From Lepiota brunneoincarnata (lineage: Eukaryota > Basidiomycota > Agaricomycetes > Agaricales > Agaricaceae), in contig JAEBUN010000002.1 of the NCBI GenBank assembly GCA_023014365.1, forward strand, positions 620,001 to 684,000: DNA of 64,000 nt, written 5' to 3'. Both the position numbers and the translations under genes were made by a program. Below are positions 38,338 through 57,904 of this stretch, in pieces; positions within the stretch are counted from its first letter, which is position 1; each line of letters opens with the position of its first letter. The notes beneath the pieces were generated by a model. The model searched no databases. It was given only the letters and a program-made list of their open reading frames with translations, and was not told where the DNA came from.

Positions 38338-40888
38338 TCATGCTATTGAAGGTGTTGCATTGTGCGGATGATGGGACTGTGACAAGTGTATGTGAGGCAG
38401 CGAATTCGCTAATGACGAGCCCGAAGAACCAGGTCTTGAAGTCGGCTTCTTCAGAGCGGAGGATTGTATGAGTGATGGTGTCGACGCGCTCAGATCGTGG
38501 TGCGACCCATTCGCGTAACCATTCATCTCTCGCCCGGGTGTACCTTCCAACGAACGGGGCGCAACACTCCTATTCCTCCCGGACGTAACATTCCTCACAA
38601 TCCTGGCTCCGGGTATTGGGGATTGTGATAGCAACAGGGAGGCACTAAGTCCAGCTCCAGGTGTGCCCTTTCTCGTCTCCACCTTCGGACTGGCGGTTGG
38701 GCTGGTACCCATGGGCATGGGCCCAGTCTGCGGATGTTTTACTCCAACGCCGACCTCGCTCACCAATGATGCGACGCTGCCGTTTAGACCCACTGTCCGC
38801 AATTCCGGCTTCAATGTCTCCTCAGAGCTCCTCGGGCTACCGTTCCCCGACGAATACACGCCGGGTTGTTCATTCACTGCTTGTTCATAGTAGAGCATGA
38901 ACGCCCCCGTGCCCTCCTGTAACACCATCTCAATTCCACATTCCTTCACTGCATCATCGCTAATCCTTAACCACCCTTTACCCGGTCTACTCTCCGCAGC
39001 ATCTTCAAAGATATATCGGGGTGTCGCAGTATCAGATTCTGGAGGGTCGTCCTCCAGGCGCAGAGGATCGATGAGTTTAGGCGGTGCCCATCTTTTCTCC
39101 GCGGCAAGATTGGACGGTCGAGGTTTCCGGCGGTAACAGATATAATGTCCAAAGGAGTGTTGGCCATAGTGGCATACGACAGCTGTGAGGCGGTAGATGA
39201 TGCGTGGGTTAGCGTAGGTGGTGGGAGTGGGAGTTGTGGACCGGGGAAGTGCAGGTGGTGGTGTGGATATGGCGGAGGTGGGAACGGTGGAGAGGTTACC
39301 GGAGGTTGTGTAGGGTGTCAGGTCTAGGACTTCAGGAAAAATGAGACGGACGTTGTTTTTGGAGGCGTAGTGTCCGTAATGGACAGATCGATTGATGTGG
39401 AGGGCAAGGACTGGTGGTGGCTAGAAGATGGACGGTGAGCTTTAGTGCGCGCAAGGAAAGGAAGGCTTACTCGGGCTATCATGGCTTGCTTTGTAGAAGC
39501 CGGGCTCACAACCTTTTCTATGCGGACGTCTTTCAAATCATCCTCAATACGTTCTTGTTCAATCGCTGTCCGCACCCTGGATTCCATTCTTCGTACCTTC
39601 TTTAGTCGTTCTCTCTTGGAGTTGCTAGGCTTCATTTCTGGTCGTGTGTCGTACTCGAGGTTCAGGATATCTTGTTGTAGTCGCTTATGGGTAGCCAGGA
39701 TAGAACATTTCCTGCAGATGCAATCCTTCAGAACCTCGAGGTGAGTATAATCTTCTAGACAATCTTCTAATCGGCAGACGGACTATTGTGTATATTGAGG
39801 GGGTGGTACTTATGATGTTGAGAGTGACTTACTGCAAGTCTAGGCACGGCTAGTTGCCAATTGTCTAGTGCGAAATGCATGACAGCCTCGGTGTATCCAC
39901 AGAAAACACAGCTGCGCCTGTTGGCCGTCAAGCCATCGAAAACACTCTTCCCGATGTCCCGCATTGCCTCCGGAGATACGTTGGCTAATCCCCCAAGTCC
40001 TCGATCACGGTATGCCTCCTTATCAACGGCTGTGATCTCATTCTTGATACACTCCGATATCACTTGAAAAAGTTCCTGCGCGTCCTGATGTTCGCGGGAG
40101 TAAAAGAGAGAGTTTGTCCGGCCTTCCGTCTGGCTGCTGAGGACTTGGATGATTTCCACTGGCCGGATTGAATGATAAGACGAGCGTGGTTGATTCAGGC
40201 CTGAGACGATCGGTCAGAATAAGAATTTTCAGAGACATATGGCAGCGACTTACGTCGCAAAAGGTCTTTGAGAGCATCAATCACAGGGGTTGGTACATCG
40301 AGAACCTCTGCTTTCGCATGAATAGCGTCGATATGCGGTTGTAGGTATGCCAGAGAGGCCAACGCCTGTGAAGTTCGAGAAGGTTGCTGAGTCCTAGGAT
40401 TGCGTGGGGTGTGGAGTGACAGGGCGCACCTGTAATGTTGAATTCATGAAACAATAGGTCCCCGAAATATTGACTAATCCTGGATAATATCCCTCGTCCT
40501 CGTTGGATTTCTCTGATGTTATTTCATGACTTTGCAGAAGTACGTAAGAGGCAGGAACGAACTGACCATGTTGAGCTGTTCCGTTCTGAGCCAGCTGTTC
40601 AGCCCGAGTCCGGATGTACTTCTTCGATTTCTTGTCATTGGTGGGCTTCCTAATATTTGCTGTCGCAGAAGCTTTCGAGCCTGAGGAAAATAGCCAAGGC
40701 ATACTGAACCCGATGCCTTCCAGGCCCAGGGCGAGGCGGTAGAAGAACCGTGTGGAGTGGACGGATGTGGTGGCAAGGAGGACGAGGCCAGGGACAAAGA
40801 AAAGGATGAGCACGGGTGCAAGTTGTTGGAACAAGTTGCTCCGGACAACGTCTATAAGCCAGTCGCGGAGGTCGTCAGATATGTGCAT
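38338..40888 (-). CDS. Membrane-anchored ubiquitin hydrolase, USP30/Ubp16 type
   Basis: USP-family deubiquitinase with an N-terminal transmembrane segment (LAPVLILFFVPGLVLLATT, about residues 22-40), like Ubp16 and USP30 of the mitochondrial outer membrane. The Cys box is GLVNISGTYCFMNSTLQALA, the QDAQELF block is present, as is a zinc-ribbon (CVFCGY, then CICRKC), VLALHINRS and the His box YGQHSFGHYICY. A long Ser/Pro-rich disordered tail follows. Exons join without frame problems. In the Cys box five residues, not four, lie between the Asn that forms the oxyanion hole in other USPs and the catalytic Cys. Start at 40888 (MHISDDLRDWL) precedes the membrane segment. Confidence 0.9.
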
Positions 40889-41024
40889 GTGTGGGCGGAC
40901 AGCTCGACGGTCGGACTCAGTACGACATGGGACAATGCAGTCTTTGCACCCAGAACACTACATAACAAGCCGCTCCCGTGACAGGCAGTAATCACTTATA
41001 TACCGAGACTCAAGCTTTCTTTAA

Positions 41025-41108
41025 GACTACCTGGCGCAATGGTAGCGCGTTTGGCTTCGATTGCCGAATGTTACCAAAAGGTTGCAGGTTCGAGTCCTGC
41101 GGTGGTCA
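41025..41108 (+). tRNA. tRNA-Arg(UCG) with 12-nt intron
   Basis: Same cloverleaf as the copy at 32267-32350, in opposite orientation: acceptor GACTACC/GGTGGTC, anticodon TCG in loop CTTCGA-A, and a 12-nt intron TTGCCGAATGTT after position 37. T-rich sequence downstream can terminate pol III. The mature sequences of the two genes are identical; the introns differ by one base. Confidence 0.93.
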
Positions 41109-41194
41109 TTTTATTCTTTTTGGCAGTAGCTGTCGTACCCACGTGATTTCGACGCGTCAAGTACACATTACACCGACTCTTGGCAAGTCGCGTC

Positions 41195-43570
<2,376 letters not shown>

Positions 43571-44946
43571 GTGTAAGCCATATGTTGTAACGAACAAGTT
43601 GTTTTATATATATGATTACATTGGGGCTTGTTATGGGCAAGACCAATAGTTTTGGCTACAAATTATTTAAAAAAACATTATGGTAATGTAGTGTTTGAAA
43701 TATTTCCATCAGGAGGGATAATGGATCCTAGAATGCTATAATAGGACTCTAGTAGCTCTTACTTTTGGATTTCTGCAGAAATCAGTAACATTAACAGAAA
43801 AGAATACATTAACTCACCAAATCACCTGAAGCTCACTGTTCTAAAAGTATTGGTGAAGTTGTGGATGAACCCTTTGAGATAAAGTCACTAGAGTGAGAGA
43901 TATTGTTCTTTAGTTATTTCTTTTCTAGGCTTACCTCCTTAGATTTCCCTTTCTCCCCAGCTTTCCTACCCTACTCTTTTCTCCTTCCTTTTTCTTTATC
44001 TTCTCTCTTGCTCTTATGTATCCTGCCCAATCTCTTTTTTGTGTCTAGCATCCTCATTCAACTCCTCCTTGATCCATTTCTCCATTTGAGAGATAAATTG
44101 TTGCTTGATATCAGGAGGAACCAGGCTCCAACCAATCAGTTGTATCTTTCCATGATATCTTGACAGGGAGAGAAGATCATTTGTTGCATCCAATCTTCCA
44201 CTGTTACCAGAATATCCCCTATCTTCTTTTCTTCCCTCCTCTCCCATTCTTTCATCCTTTCTACTGAGTGGTATCCCACCAAACAGTCAACAGACATCCA
44301 CCAAAGAAGAGGAGGGGGGATTTCAGTCATCTCAGCTGGGTCATTAGGAACAATGACCCAGACTATATCTAAAACTAGCTTGAGATAACAAAGATAGAGT
44401 TTTAGATTTGGGTGTTTGCATCCCTGGGTATATAATGAAGCCATTACCCACTGCCTCCAGAAATTTTCCTGGAGAATAATCCCTACAGGAAAGCCTGGAA
44501 CCACCCTCCAAAAATACTCTTAACCACTCCATATATTTGTGGCCATTACCATTGATACTGTATCCCTCTGGATGAGGGAATACTGTATTTGCAGTTCTAC
44601 TGAGTGTAGACTTGGTGGGGGCTTTGAGGGGCCAAGAGATCATTGTAGTCAGGCTGGATGTCCGATGAAGTAACAGAGAAAATGAACGTGGGACACAGCC
44701 AAAATTGCCATTTTGGGCATCAACATATCCCCACGCATGGTTTGTATATGTATAATTGATATATGGGTACCCCCGTATGTTGCGATATCAGGTTTTTTCT
44801 TTGGTCCTGTACTTGGTATAAAATTGGAATTTAGCGAAAGGTCGGCGAACCCTGTCATGTGATTGACGAACCTTCTCATATGATCAACAAATGTCAGCTT
44901 GGCATACTTCTGCTCACGTGACCAGATATTCTCTCGTTCCACCAAA
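43571..44946. other. T-rich gene-poor island with gene-like remnant
   Basis: 1.4 kb with base composition unlike its neighbours (many T, CT and TTT runs, few CG). On the minus strand, 44050-44643 carries protein-like text in three frames, for example GYSINGNGHKYMEWLRVFL, EGGSRLSCRDYSPGKFLEAV, then PPDIKQQFISQMEKWIKEEL. Frame changes lack good splice sites. It may be a decayed gene or a fragment of a repeat family; I do not recognise it. Confidence 0.35.
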
Positions 44947-46352
44947 ATGTCGAAACGAGGCCCGTCACCTCCGCCAACACAGGGCACAGTCATCAAAAGG
45001 GCCAAAGCCACTCCTCCTCCAAGCAGCCAGATTGCAATCTCATCAGGAAACGATGAGCGAAGCAAAGGCCTCATCCGCTCCGTCCAGAGGACAAGTAATC
45101 TCGAAGCACCCATTGTCAGTCTTTCTGGCGCACACTCCGTACGTCAAACACGCGTTACTCTCGAGCCTTCTCACATCTGACCACCTTCCTAGGCTGAGAT
45201 TTTAAGCTGTCGATTTGACCCATCTGGACAAAATATTGCTGCATGCTCAGCAGATCGGAGCGTTTGTGCGTATTTCCAACATCCCCAACTCTGACACAGC
45301 CTTTCTAATCTCAACACCATCTTCCTTAGCCCTTTGGCGCACATACGCACCAAACACGAATTACGGCCTTCTCTCTAGCCACGCAAAAGCACCCATCATC
45401 GACCTTCAATGGTCCCTCTCCTCCCAAACCCTCTATACCGTCGCAGCCGACCACACACTCGCCATCACCGACCTCACCACTGGTGAACGCCTTCGGAAAA
45501 TCCGCGCGCATAGAGAAATTATCAACTCTGTTGACCGAACGATGGCAGGCGGCGCAGGTGTCGAGCTGGTTGCAACAGGTTCTGACGACGGCACAGTCAA
45601 AATCTGGGAGGGAGGGGAAGAAGCAAATAAAACCCCCGTGTCGACCTTCGAGATCGGGTGTCCTGTGACGGCAGTGTGTTGGAGCGCAGATGGGATGAAT
45701 GTATACATTGGAGCCATAGATAACGAGATCCATGTTCGTCCGTCCCTCCTTTTTTCGACCCGTGACTAACAACCTGCCCGTTGGTGTGTTATCAGGTGTA
45801 CGATCTCCGCAAAGGCGAGCAAGTGTATGCTCTAACGGGACACACAGATACCCCTACCTCCCTCTCTCTCTCGCCCAACGGAAATTACCTTCTCTCACCC
45901 TCATTCTCCTCCCAGACTATCGTCCATGACGTCCGACCATTCTCCCCATCACCAAATCGAATTCACCGCATTCTGCAAGGCGCACCTGCCGGATTCGAGA
46001 ATACGCTTCTACGGGGAGCTTGGAGCAAGGATGACGGTGGGCGTCGCGTCTCTGTGGGAGGCGCTGATAGAATGGTGTGCATTTGGGAAATGGACAGCGG
46101 CAAAATTTTGTACAAGGTATGCATTCGAATACACTGTTCCAACGCTCGAATACCGAAAGTACGTTCTCTTCACAGCTTCCAGGTCACAAGGGTACCGTCA
46201 CAACAGTTGACTTCCACCCTAAAGAACCCTATCAGTGCGTTCGCCGTCCATGATATTCTCCCACTGCTTAGTCTGATTCGTCTCTAGTTCTTACAGGGAG
46301 CAAGGATGCTACTATGCTGCTTGGCGAGATCGAGGCTGGTTTATCAATATGA
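44947..46352 (+). CDS. U5 snRNP 40 kDa WD40 protein (SNRNP40/Spf38)
   Basis: Core U5 snRNP component with a seven-bladed WD40 propeller, part of the spliceosome. N-terminus MSKRGPSPPPTQGTVIKRAK; repeats are visible as DRSVSLWRTY, GSDDGTVKIWEGGEE, NEIHVYDLRKGEQVYALTGH, DRMVCIWEMDSGKILYKLPG, HKGTVTTVDFHP and LTGSKDATMLLGE. Introns at about 45121-45189, 45271-45336, 45734-45795, 46115-46174 and 46235-46288. The last intron joins in frame only if the T at 46230 is removed, giving EPIILTGSKD, the family consensus; as written, the exon phases clash. Convergent with cullin-1, 188 nt away. Confidence 0.9.
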
Positions 46353-46540
46353 TCCACACAAACCCAATCCCTTATTTTACATGATTATGTGGATTAGTCG
46401 ACGATGTATGTCTAATGGTATATACAGTGCTGAAATGCTAATTCGTGTAGATGGGGATGCAAGCAGCCGGGAGCATGATGAGGGCTACGATACGCCAAGA
46501 GTAAGGACAAGCAGAGGAAGAAAGAATAATCAAATCCATT

Positions 46541-49258
<2,718 letters not shown>

Positions 49259-49617
49259 GACTGATGGTCGTGGAGGAGAAAGGAGATGGTGACTCAAATA
49301 ATGAGGCACCTCATTTGCCTCGGCATGTACTGCCACCACGCCTGTCCCACGCACACCTTTCAGGGTGGTGGAATAAATAAACACCAGCCCACCTGCTCTA
49401 TTCCATTCCATTCCATACGACCTCAGATCATGATTTCTCGGGAACCATTCCACTTTAGCTCTAATTCGTGTTGCCCTTAATATTCACGCCGGTAGCGTGG
49501 CCCCCTCGTGCTCTTCTGTCACAACAAACCAGTGTTCAATACATAGTACGTCTTTTGGAGAGTCGTATCTTAAAAATACAGGGATGGTTCTCTTAGCTAC
49601 CTGTTTTTGCCCCCGGC
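49259..49617. other. Intergenic region, cullin-1 promoter
   Basis: 359 nt between two minus-strand genes. Contains a short ATTCC repeat near 49402-49417. It should hold the cullin-1 promoter and the 3' border lies at the P5CDH stop. No gene seen. Confidence 0.4.
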
Positions 49618-51771
<2,154 letters not shown>

Positions 51772-52144
51772 GATAACGATAAGAAATCAAGATTGTGGCT
51801 GCGTCACTTTATAATATCGCTCAGAAGTTGCTTCCCGGAAGGATCATCGTCAGGTCACGATGTTATCGAACGCTCTCGTTCCCATCGCTACATCAATGCG
51901 GTCCTCCACTCTTAATCCTGTGTGTGCAACTCCGCCTCCATCACCTCCGTGGTCATGCTGGACCTCCAAATCTTCTTACAGCCTTTGAGAATCCATTCTC
52001 GAACTCAACATGCGGAGATGAAAACAACGGGGCCAGCTTCTTTCCGCGTTTAAGCTTTAAGCTCGCAAAGCTGCCCGTGCGCAGTGCACCCCCCGAATAT
52101 AAAACAACTACCCGGCATCATCTAGTATAACAGCTGTTACTCTC
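51772..52144. promoter_or_regulatory. Divergent promoter, P5CDH and MYND genes
   Basis: 373 nt between divergent starts, no coding sequence. AATATAAAAC at about 52095-52104 lies roughly 45 nt upstream of the MYND gene start on the plus strand and could be its TATA element. Confidence 0.45.
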
Positions 52145-55100
52145 ATGTTGCACCCAACATTTTGGCCCAAGAAGTGTTTTTTCTATCCTATCGGAAATAC
52201 GCCTCCACTCTGTCTCACAGAGCACCTTCCGCCGGAAGAAAATGCGGAAATCCTTCTCCTCGGGTGTGGGGACCCCCGGAATATCCTGTATACAATCACC
52301 GTTGACCATAGCGCTCGTAAGTCTCGTTCTCAACATGTCAGGAACGAACCTTCATGTACGACGAACAGATGACCGCAGAATGGATATAACGTGTTGTGAT
52401 TGGGAGCCAGCAATCATAGGTGATCATCATATTCAATGACTAGCCCCCTCGCTCTAATGTGACATCGGTAGCGAGGAATATTCTCCTTTTCACTTTCATC
52501 GCCGACAGTGTCGAGAATACTCAACTACCGTTCTACTGGAGTATCTTCTACGATTTGTTCTTGGACAAACAATGTGCCTCGCTGTTGAATGACCAGTGCA
52601 CCAAACTTGTCAGACATGCTAAAGACATGACAACTTGGGAAAGCTCCCCGTATGGCCGTTTTCTCAAATTCACGACTCAGGATTCCCTGGAGGAGACACG
52701 TCACCACTGGGGCCTATATACCGAGACTATCGGCTTATCTGCAGCTACGCAAAAACAATTAAAGCAGGTCTTCACCCTTGGACTGAGGGAGAAGATGGTC
52801 CGAGGAACAGACACCCCATCGATTATTGCGGCCGTACCACTATCCTCGCAATTCCCAACATCATTGAATACCTACACCCAGTACTGGAGAACTGGTGTGA
52901 CGAGCAGCCCTGCCAATCCAAACATCGGGACACAAATCAATCCCACATTCTTGTTTTCCATGATGGGACGCCGATTTAACCTACATTATGGGACGGACCC
53001 CTGCTCGTCATTCCATCTTGCCCTAGGCCTAGCAAAGCTCACATACGACGGGTTTCGAATTTCAACACCGGTGAAAACTGAGTGCGAGATGTGGGAGGCA
53101 TGTCGCTCACAGTTTTCCCGGTGGTGTATAGCGTTTCATAGCAGGCTCGAAATCTTTCCGGAACGGACGCTGATCCTTCGATTTGCCATCGGAGATGCGC
53201 TTGCATTTTGTGACGGCTTGCGGTTATGCCAGGCTGGTGACTTTACACCATCGATCTACAGTTCAGCTTGGGGAACCCGGAAGTTTGAATTTCACGATCG
53301 ATCAGCCCCCACCTCCTTCAACGTCATTGACACGTCTAACTTGTCTGATCATCTCGGGTTGTTGAATATCCTTGTCGCAACCTTACCGCTCCTTCAACGG
53401 AGTCCTTTCACCACTTTGAATACCAATTCTTTACTCCCCTACGACAATGACCCGAAACAGAGGAATGGCATCGAGGAGCGAGCGCTACTTGATCTCCCAT
53501 CTCTCGCGCTCTTCCTCGGTATCACTCCGATTTGTTATGCATCGGGGTTGACGTTTATAAACGGGCCCAAAACCTCTCGCAGCTACGAAAGGAATATCTT
53601 GGAGGTTCTGTGATTTTACGCATGCGGAATGGAAAGGTACATTTGCCCAGCGATATCACCAGATCTGTTTCGAGCCTCTCGAACTGGCTGACAAACTTTT
53701 CTCCGTGTATCTAATAATGTTTGAGGACGAAAATATCGGCGCCAGGCTTAAGAACCTCCACCTCGCGGGAAACGACCTCACGAAAATGCTCTCCAGCACC
53801 CATTACCATAGGACGTCGTTCGTTCTGTTTCTCTCCGCCGCTAAAAGAAACATCACGACGACCAGCTGGTGTGAAACCATGCGATTCTTTTTGGATCGTG
53901 TGATGACAGACAGGTCGTTGCTTGTTGGCCCAAACAACTTCCAAGACCTGTTGGCTAATCTCCACATGCACGGAATCCATTCTCAAGAAATACTTATGCC
54001 CGGTTTCATCGAGAATACTTTTGGCCGGAATTTACCTCCCTTCAATATGTGGGATAGCATCCCCCCGGTTGTCTGCGTCGTCTTGAAGGTCCCTCGGCGG
54101 GCGCTGAAGGTGTTGGAGGATATCCACGAGGAACAAGTCGGTCATCCTATTTTCCAATGCGAGACCTTTTCTTCAGTCTTCCACAACGTGCATTCCTCTC
54201 TTCGCCCTGTTTTTGGGGACATTGTACCCGCGCCAGGACCTGGCCGTAGGAGTACAATTCGCGAGGACGTTCAGGGCCTTGGCGGATATTCCCCACTCAT
54301 TGTCTCATTTTACGTCCCTTCCTGGTTCTTGGTCCGCGATCCCGGGAGTGTCGAAATTGGACTGTGTATCAAAAGCACGCCAAAGGATTCGGGGAGATTT
54401 GCGTCCAAATTGGGTCCGGGTTTACGGCTCTATAGTGCCAAACTCCTAGATCAAAACCACGTTTTCATTTTCCCCGAGAGACCCGATAATGAGGGCGAAC
54501 TGGAGCGATTTGCTTCTATAAACCCCTCGCGTCCATCTTCTGACACCGAATATGGAATAGTGACTGTCTCTCTTGGGAGAGGGGCTGGGTGCGAACGCTT
54601 ATCCAAAAGGCTCGACATCAAATCGCCCGAGGCGAAAGAAACACTGACGAATAAAGCACTCGTCAGAGTGGCACAAGTGACTCCGTTCTGCATGGAAGTT
54701 GTTTTTGGTGATCACCACTACGCATTGTACTACCCGATACCCGTCGATGGTACTCGGTCCAGAACTCGAATCGCGAGAAAGTCCCTTTACATCGAGGTAA
54801 ATGACTTGACCCTGAACTTCACACATGGCCCACCTGACCACTCCCGCTCTGCCAGGTCGACGTACCCTACCGCACCTCGCCGCTCACACAAGTCACCCTT
54901 CAGCCGTTCCCATTTGTGTTGGGAAACAAACATGGGCTTTTTCAAACCGTATGCTGGAACTCACCTTACCTCAGTCTCGATCGCCTGCCCGTCGTTTCGG
55001 TCTCCGATAACCCAAAATGGATTGCCATTTATCTGGGAGGTACTCTATCCTACCACGAGAGGGGGTTTCGGGGTTCTTTGCCACGCGACCCGTCAATAAA

Positions 55101-55796
55101 CTTCCGAATGAGTATTTGCGCCATCATGCTTAAATACGTGAACGAAGGGATTCGCATCTATATACTCAAGGATCCTGGCTTCTCCATCTGCCCATGCAAT
55201 CATATTGTTATCGGGCTATTAGGATCGACCTATCTTCGGGAACAATCGTCGGAGATGCTACAGTCATATTTCCAAGCCCTTCAATCACACCCCTGATTGC
55301 ACGACACCTGGGCAGAGGTTCCACGGCTGTGATCAACACTCCTGGTGAGGAAGTTCGTATGTGGAAGCACGCCCTACCAGCGTTCGCCGAACGGTGCCGC
55401 CAATGGCGGCACCTTCCGGCCTGCGAATACTTCGAGCGCGACCGAGTTCCACTATCGCTGGAGCCCATTGAAAACCCGTTGTGTTCATGTGGAAAAGGAA
55501 AGAATCTAGGATTGTTCTCGAAGAATGAGTGCTGGAAGGATCTCACTCCTCACACAACGAGGATAGCACTCAGCCCAATGTTCCCCGTAACATATTTGGA
55601 AGATACCATTACCGGCTTCCCTGCTGGCGAGTTCGCTCATCCTGGGGGAAATAGATGTAAACGGTGTGGGGAAGCTGGGAAACCAAAGTTGCTCATTTGT
55701 AGCGCTTGTCAGCTCCTGAAATACTGTTCAAAGGACTGTCAAATCGCAGACTGGAAGCGTCACAAAGTGCTATGCAAGAAGTTGGAGAGGAAATGA
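52145..55796 (+). CDS. DUF4470 and MYND zinc-finger protein
   Basis: Fungal protein with an N-terminal DUF4470 domain and a C-terminal MYND zinc finger. The start MLHPTFWPKKCFFYPIGNT, then LPPEENAEILLLGCGDPRNI, CCDWEPAIIARNILLFTFIA and FYWSIFYDLFLD fit DUF4470; the finger (RCKRCGEAGK, LLICSACQLLKYCSKDCQIA, DWKRHKVLC) has all eight Cys/His ligands. Function unknown; MYND domains bind Pro-rich peptides. Introns at about 52318-52369, 52421-52471 and 54797-54857. The frame breaks twice: an extra A at 53593-53594 (removal gives ERISWRF and leads into the rest), and a base missing near 55210-55212 before IRIDLSSGTIVGDATV. Roughly 1,100 residues when read through. Confidence 0.82.
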
Positions 55797-55961
55797 AGTT
55801 GGCATATCGAATGGTATCTCGTCAGAATACTCAACTTCGTATCTCTTGTCCGTGTGATGGTCACGTATGATAGTTAAACTTTTTGAACCACAGATGGATC
55901 TACTCGTAACTCTTGAGCCGTACCCTCAGCCCAGCCCAGCTCGTCAAAATTTACCGGTATA

Positions 55962-57904
55962 TCACACTCCGCTTCCCGCCCTGGTTGAGCTTCTTCTCAT
56001 AAAAGACTTTGGTATGGGACCGTACTGATGAAAGGTTGCAATATCCACGACTTGTCTGATCATAGGGTGTTGACGATCCCTCTCTGCATCGTAGGAAACA
56101 TTGAGCGGGAGGGGCATCAGCTCAACCATATACTATTTCGGGTGTCAGTTCTGAGTGTCTGAATGCTCCGTGGTCAGAATGACACATACTTCGATGGTGA
56201 AAAGAGGACAACAAAATGAAGGTCGGAGATCCCTTGAGAGGTGTATTTCTCCTTCCAGTTGTCGCACTCCCCCACCTTCTGGCTCTTTCAACTCGGGAGG
56301 CTTCCACCATACCGCTGTCCCTATCACCTCCATTTCCTCATCTCTCTCGGGTCTCTGGAGTTGTGGGTTTGTGGTATTCTGACGATATACTAAGTATCGT
56401 GATAGACGCAGCTCAATCATTTGAGGCGCGGCCAAATGTTCAAGGAGCTCAGTATCAAGGCTCGAGAGTTTCATGAAGCAAGGGATCACCGTCCCGCGGG
56501 TATAACAAAGCTGTCATAACATCCATAAATCGTAACAAAAAAGAAAAAAGGGAAGAGGAAGTACATACAGGTTTTGCTAGGTATAACTAAGATGAAGCAA
56601 GCAGGGAATTAGCATCATGTTGGATGGACTGGTGACCTACTTACTATGCGGGAGATCTGAGAATTCCTGCCTCGAAGCCAGCCGGTGGCGGTGACTGATG
56701 GAGTGGTGTGCCATCCGGCAGGATCGTCCCTGGGACCTGGTAGAGGGGCACCCTCCCTGTACGCTGCTTGTCTTCGTTCCGAGGCCGGAGGTGATACGAC
56801 CCTCGGGATATATGTGATGTCGGTGCTCAGCCTATATGTATGTCAGGAAGTAAAAATGGATTGAACTCGGCCAATGTACCTGCTACTGAGTTTCAATCTT
56901 CCACGTGTAATCGTCAAGCCGAGTTCGTATTGAATGACGGCGCCCGAATTCTTCTCTCCAAATGTCGGAGGGGGGTCATAGGTCAATGGTGACATTCCAG
57001 TCCGTTGATCATTGTTTAAAGTGATGCTTGTCGGAAAGGGGAAACAGAAAGGAAATGCGTAATTTCCTTGCATCGCACCATCAAAGGACCTATTTCTTGA
57101 GGTTTCACATCGGCCATAGTCCCGGGGATCGCCCGAGTACTTCTTAGAGTAAATTTCGTGGGTTATGTCCAGAAAGACGGACAACAATGCTTCAGAAACA
57201 TCTCCACGACGCGTGATGGTTTTCCCTTTCACCTAAGCATACAGGAATGAGATTTGACAAATGGGTAAATTCCAACAACCTACGGTCAGGGAGATATTCT
57301 GTATATTCATAGGACTATCCAAATTAAGATCCAGTACTCCTCGCACATCATCACCTCCTATGACCCTTGGTATCTCCTTTTTTGAGTTTGACAAAGGCGG
57401 CCGACTTATCAGCCGGAGCGTCGCCCATGGCCTTGCCGCTTCGTTTTTCTTCAGAAATAGTTTGTGTTGAACGAACCTCGAACGTCGTTGTTGAGGCTGC
57501 GCCCGCACGGGTGATAAAGCCATTGATCCACCTCGTTGATGTGAAGTCGCGGTATAATCCGGTACGGTGGTGGAAACATCATCCAGATGGAACGAATATT
57601 GCGGAGGCACTATGGAGACATCATGTAAATCAAGAATGTCATCATACATAGCGGTTGAGGTGGTCTGATCATAGTCAAGATCTAACACGGAGAGGCCATT
57701 TGAAAGGTCCAGCATCGAGTAGCGGGGTAGGGCGGTTCTCACAGTGGTGAAGGATGGGGCGGTAGATTCAACGGTGCCAACACTGTCTCGCCGATGCCGA
57801 CTTTGCCTTGGGGAAGATTCTTGTGACGTTGGGTCGGCTGCTGCTTGCGCAGGAGTGGGAATTGGTGGTAGAGGTCGAGATCCCTGCCTTGAAGGATTGA
57901 GCAT
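55962..57904 (-). CDS. Alpha-arrestin-like protein
   Basis: Contains an arrestin-type N-terminal domain: IGGDDVRGVLDLNLDSPMNI, then QNISLTVKGKTI after an intron, and further beta-strand sequence. Alpha-arrestins act as adaptors for Rsp5-type ubiquitin ligases in endocytosis of transporters. No PPxY motif is obvious in the reconstructed parts; PPQYSF upstream of the domain is a possible one. A Pro/Ser-rich N-terminal region (MLNPSRQGSRPLPPIPTP) precedes it. About five introns; the last exon ends KSFMRRSSTRAGSGV. The match is to the general fold rather than a named member. Confidence 0.78.

Noticed and set aside
44649..45113. 154-codon minus ORF opposite SNRNP40
   Set aside because: It is antisense to the well-supported U5 gene and has no family match.
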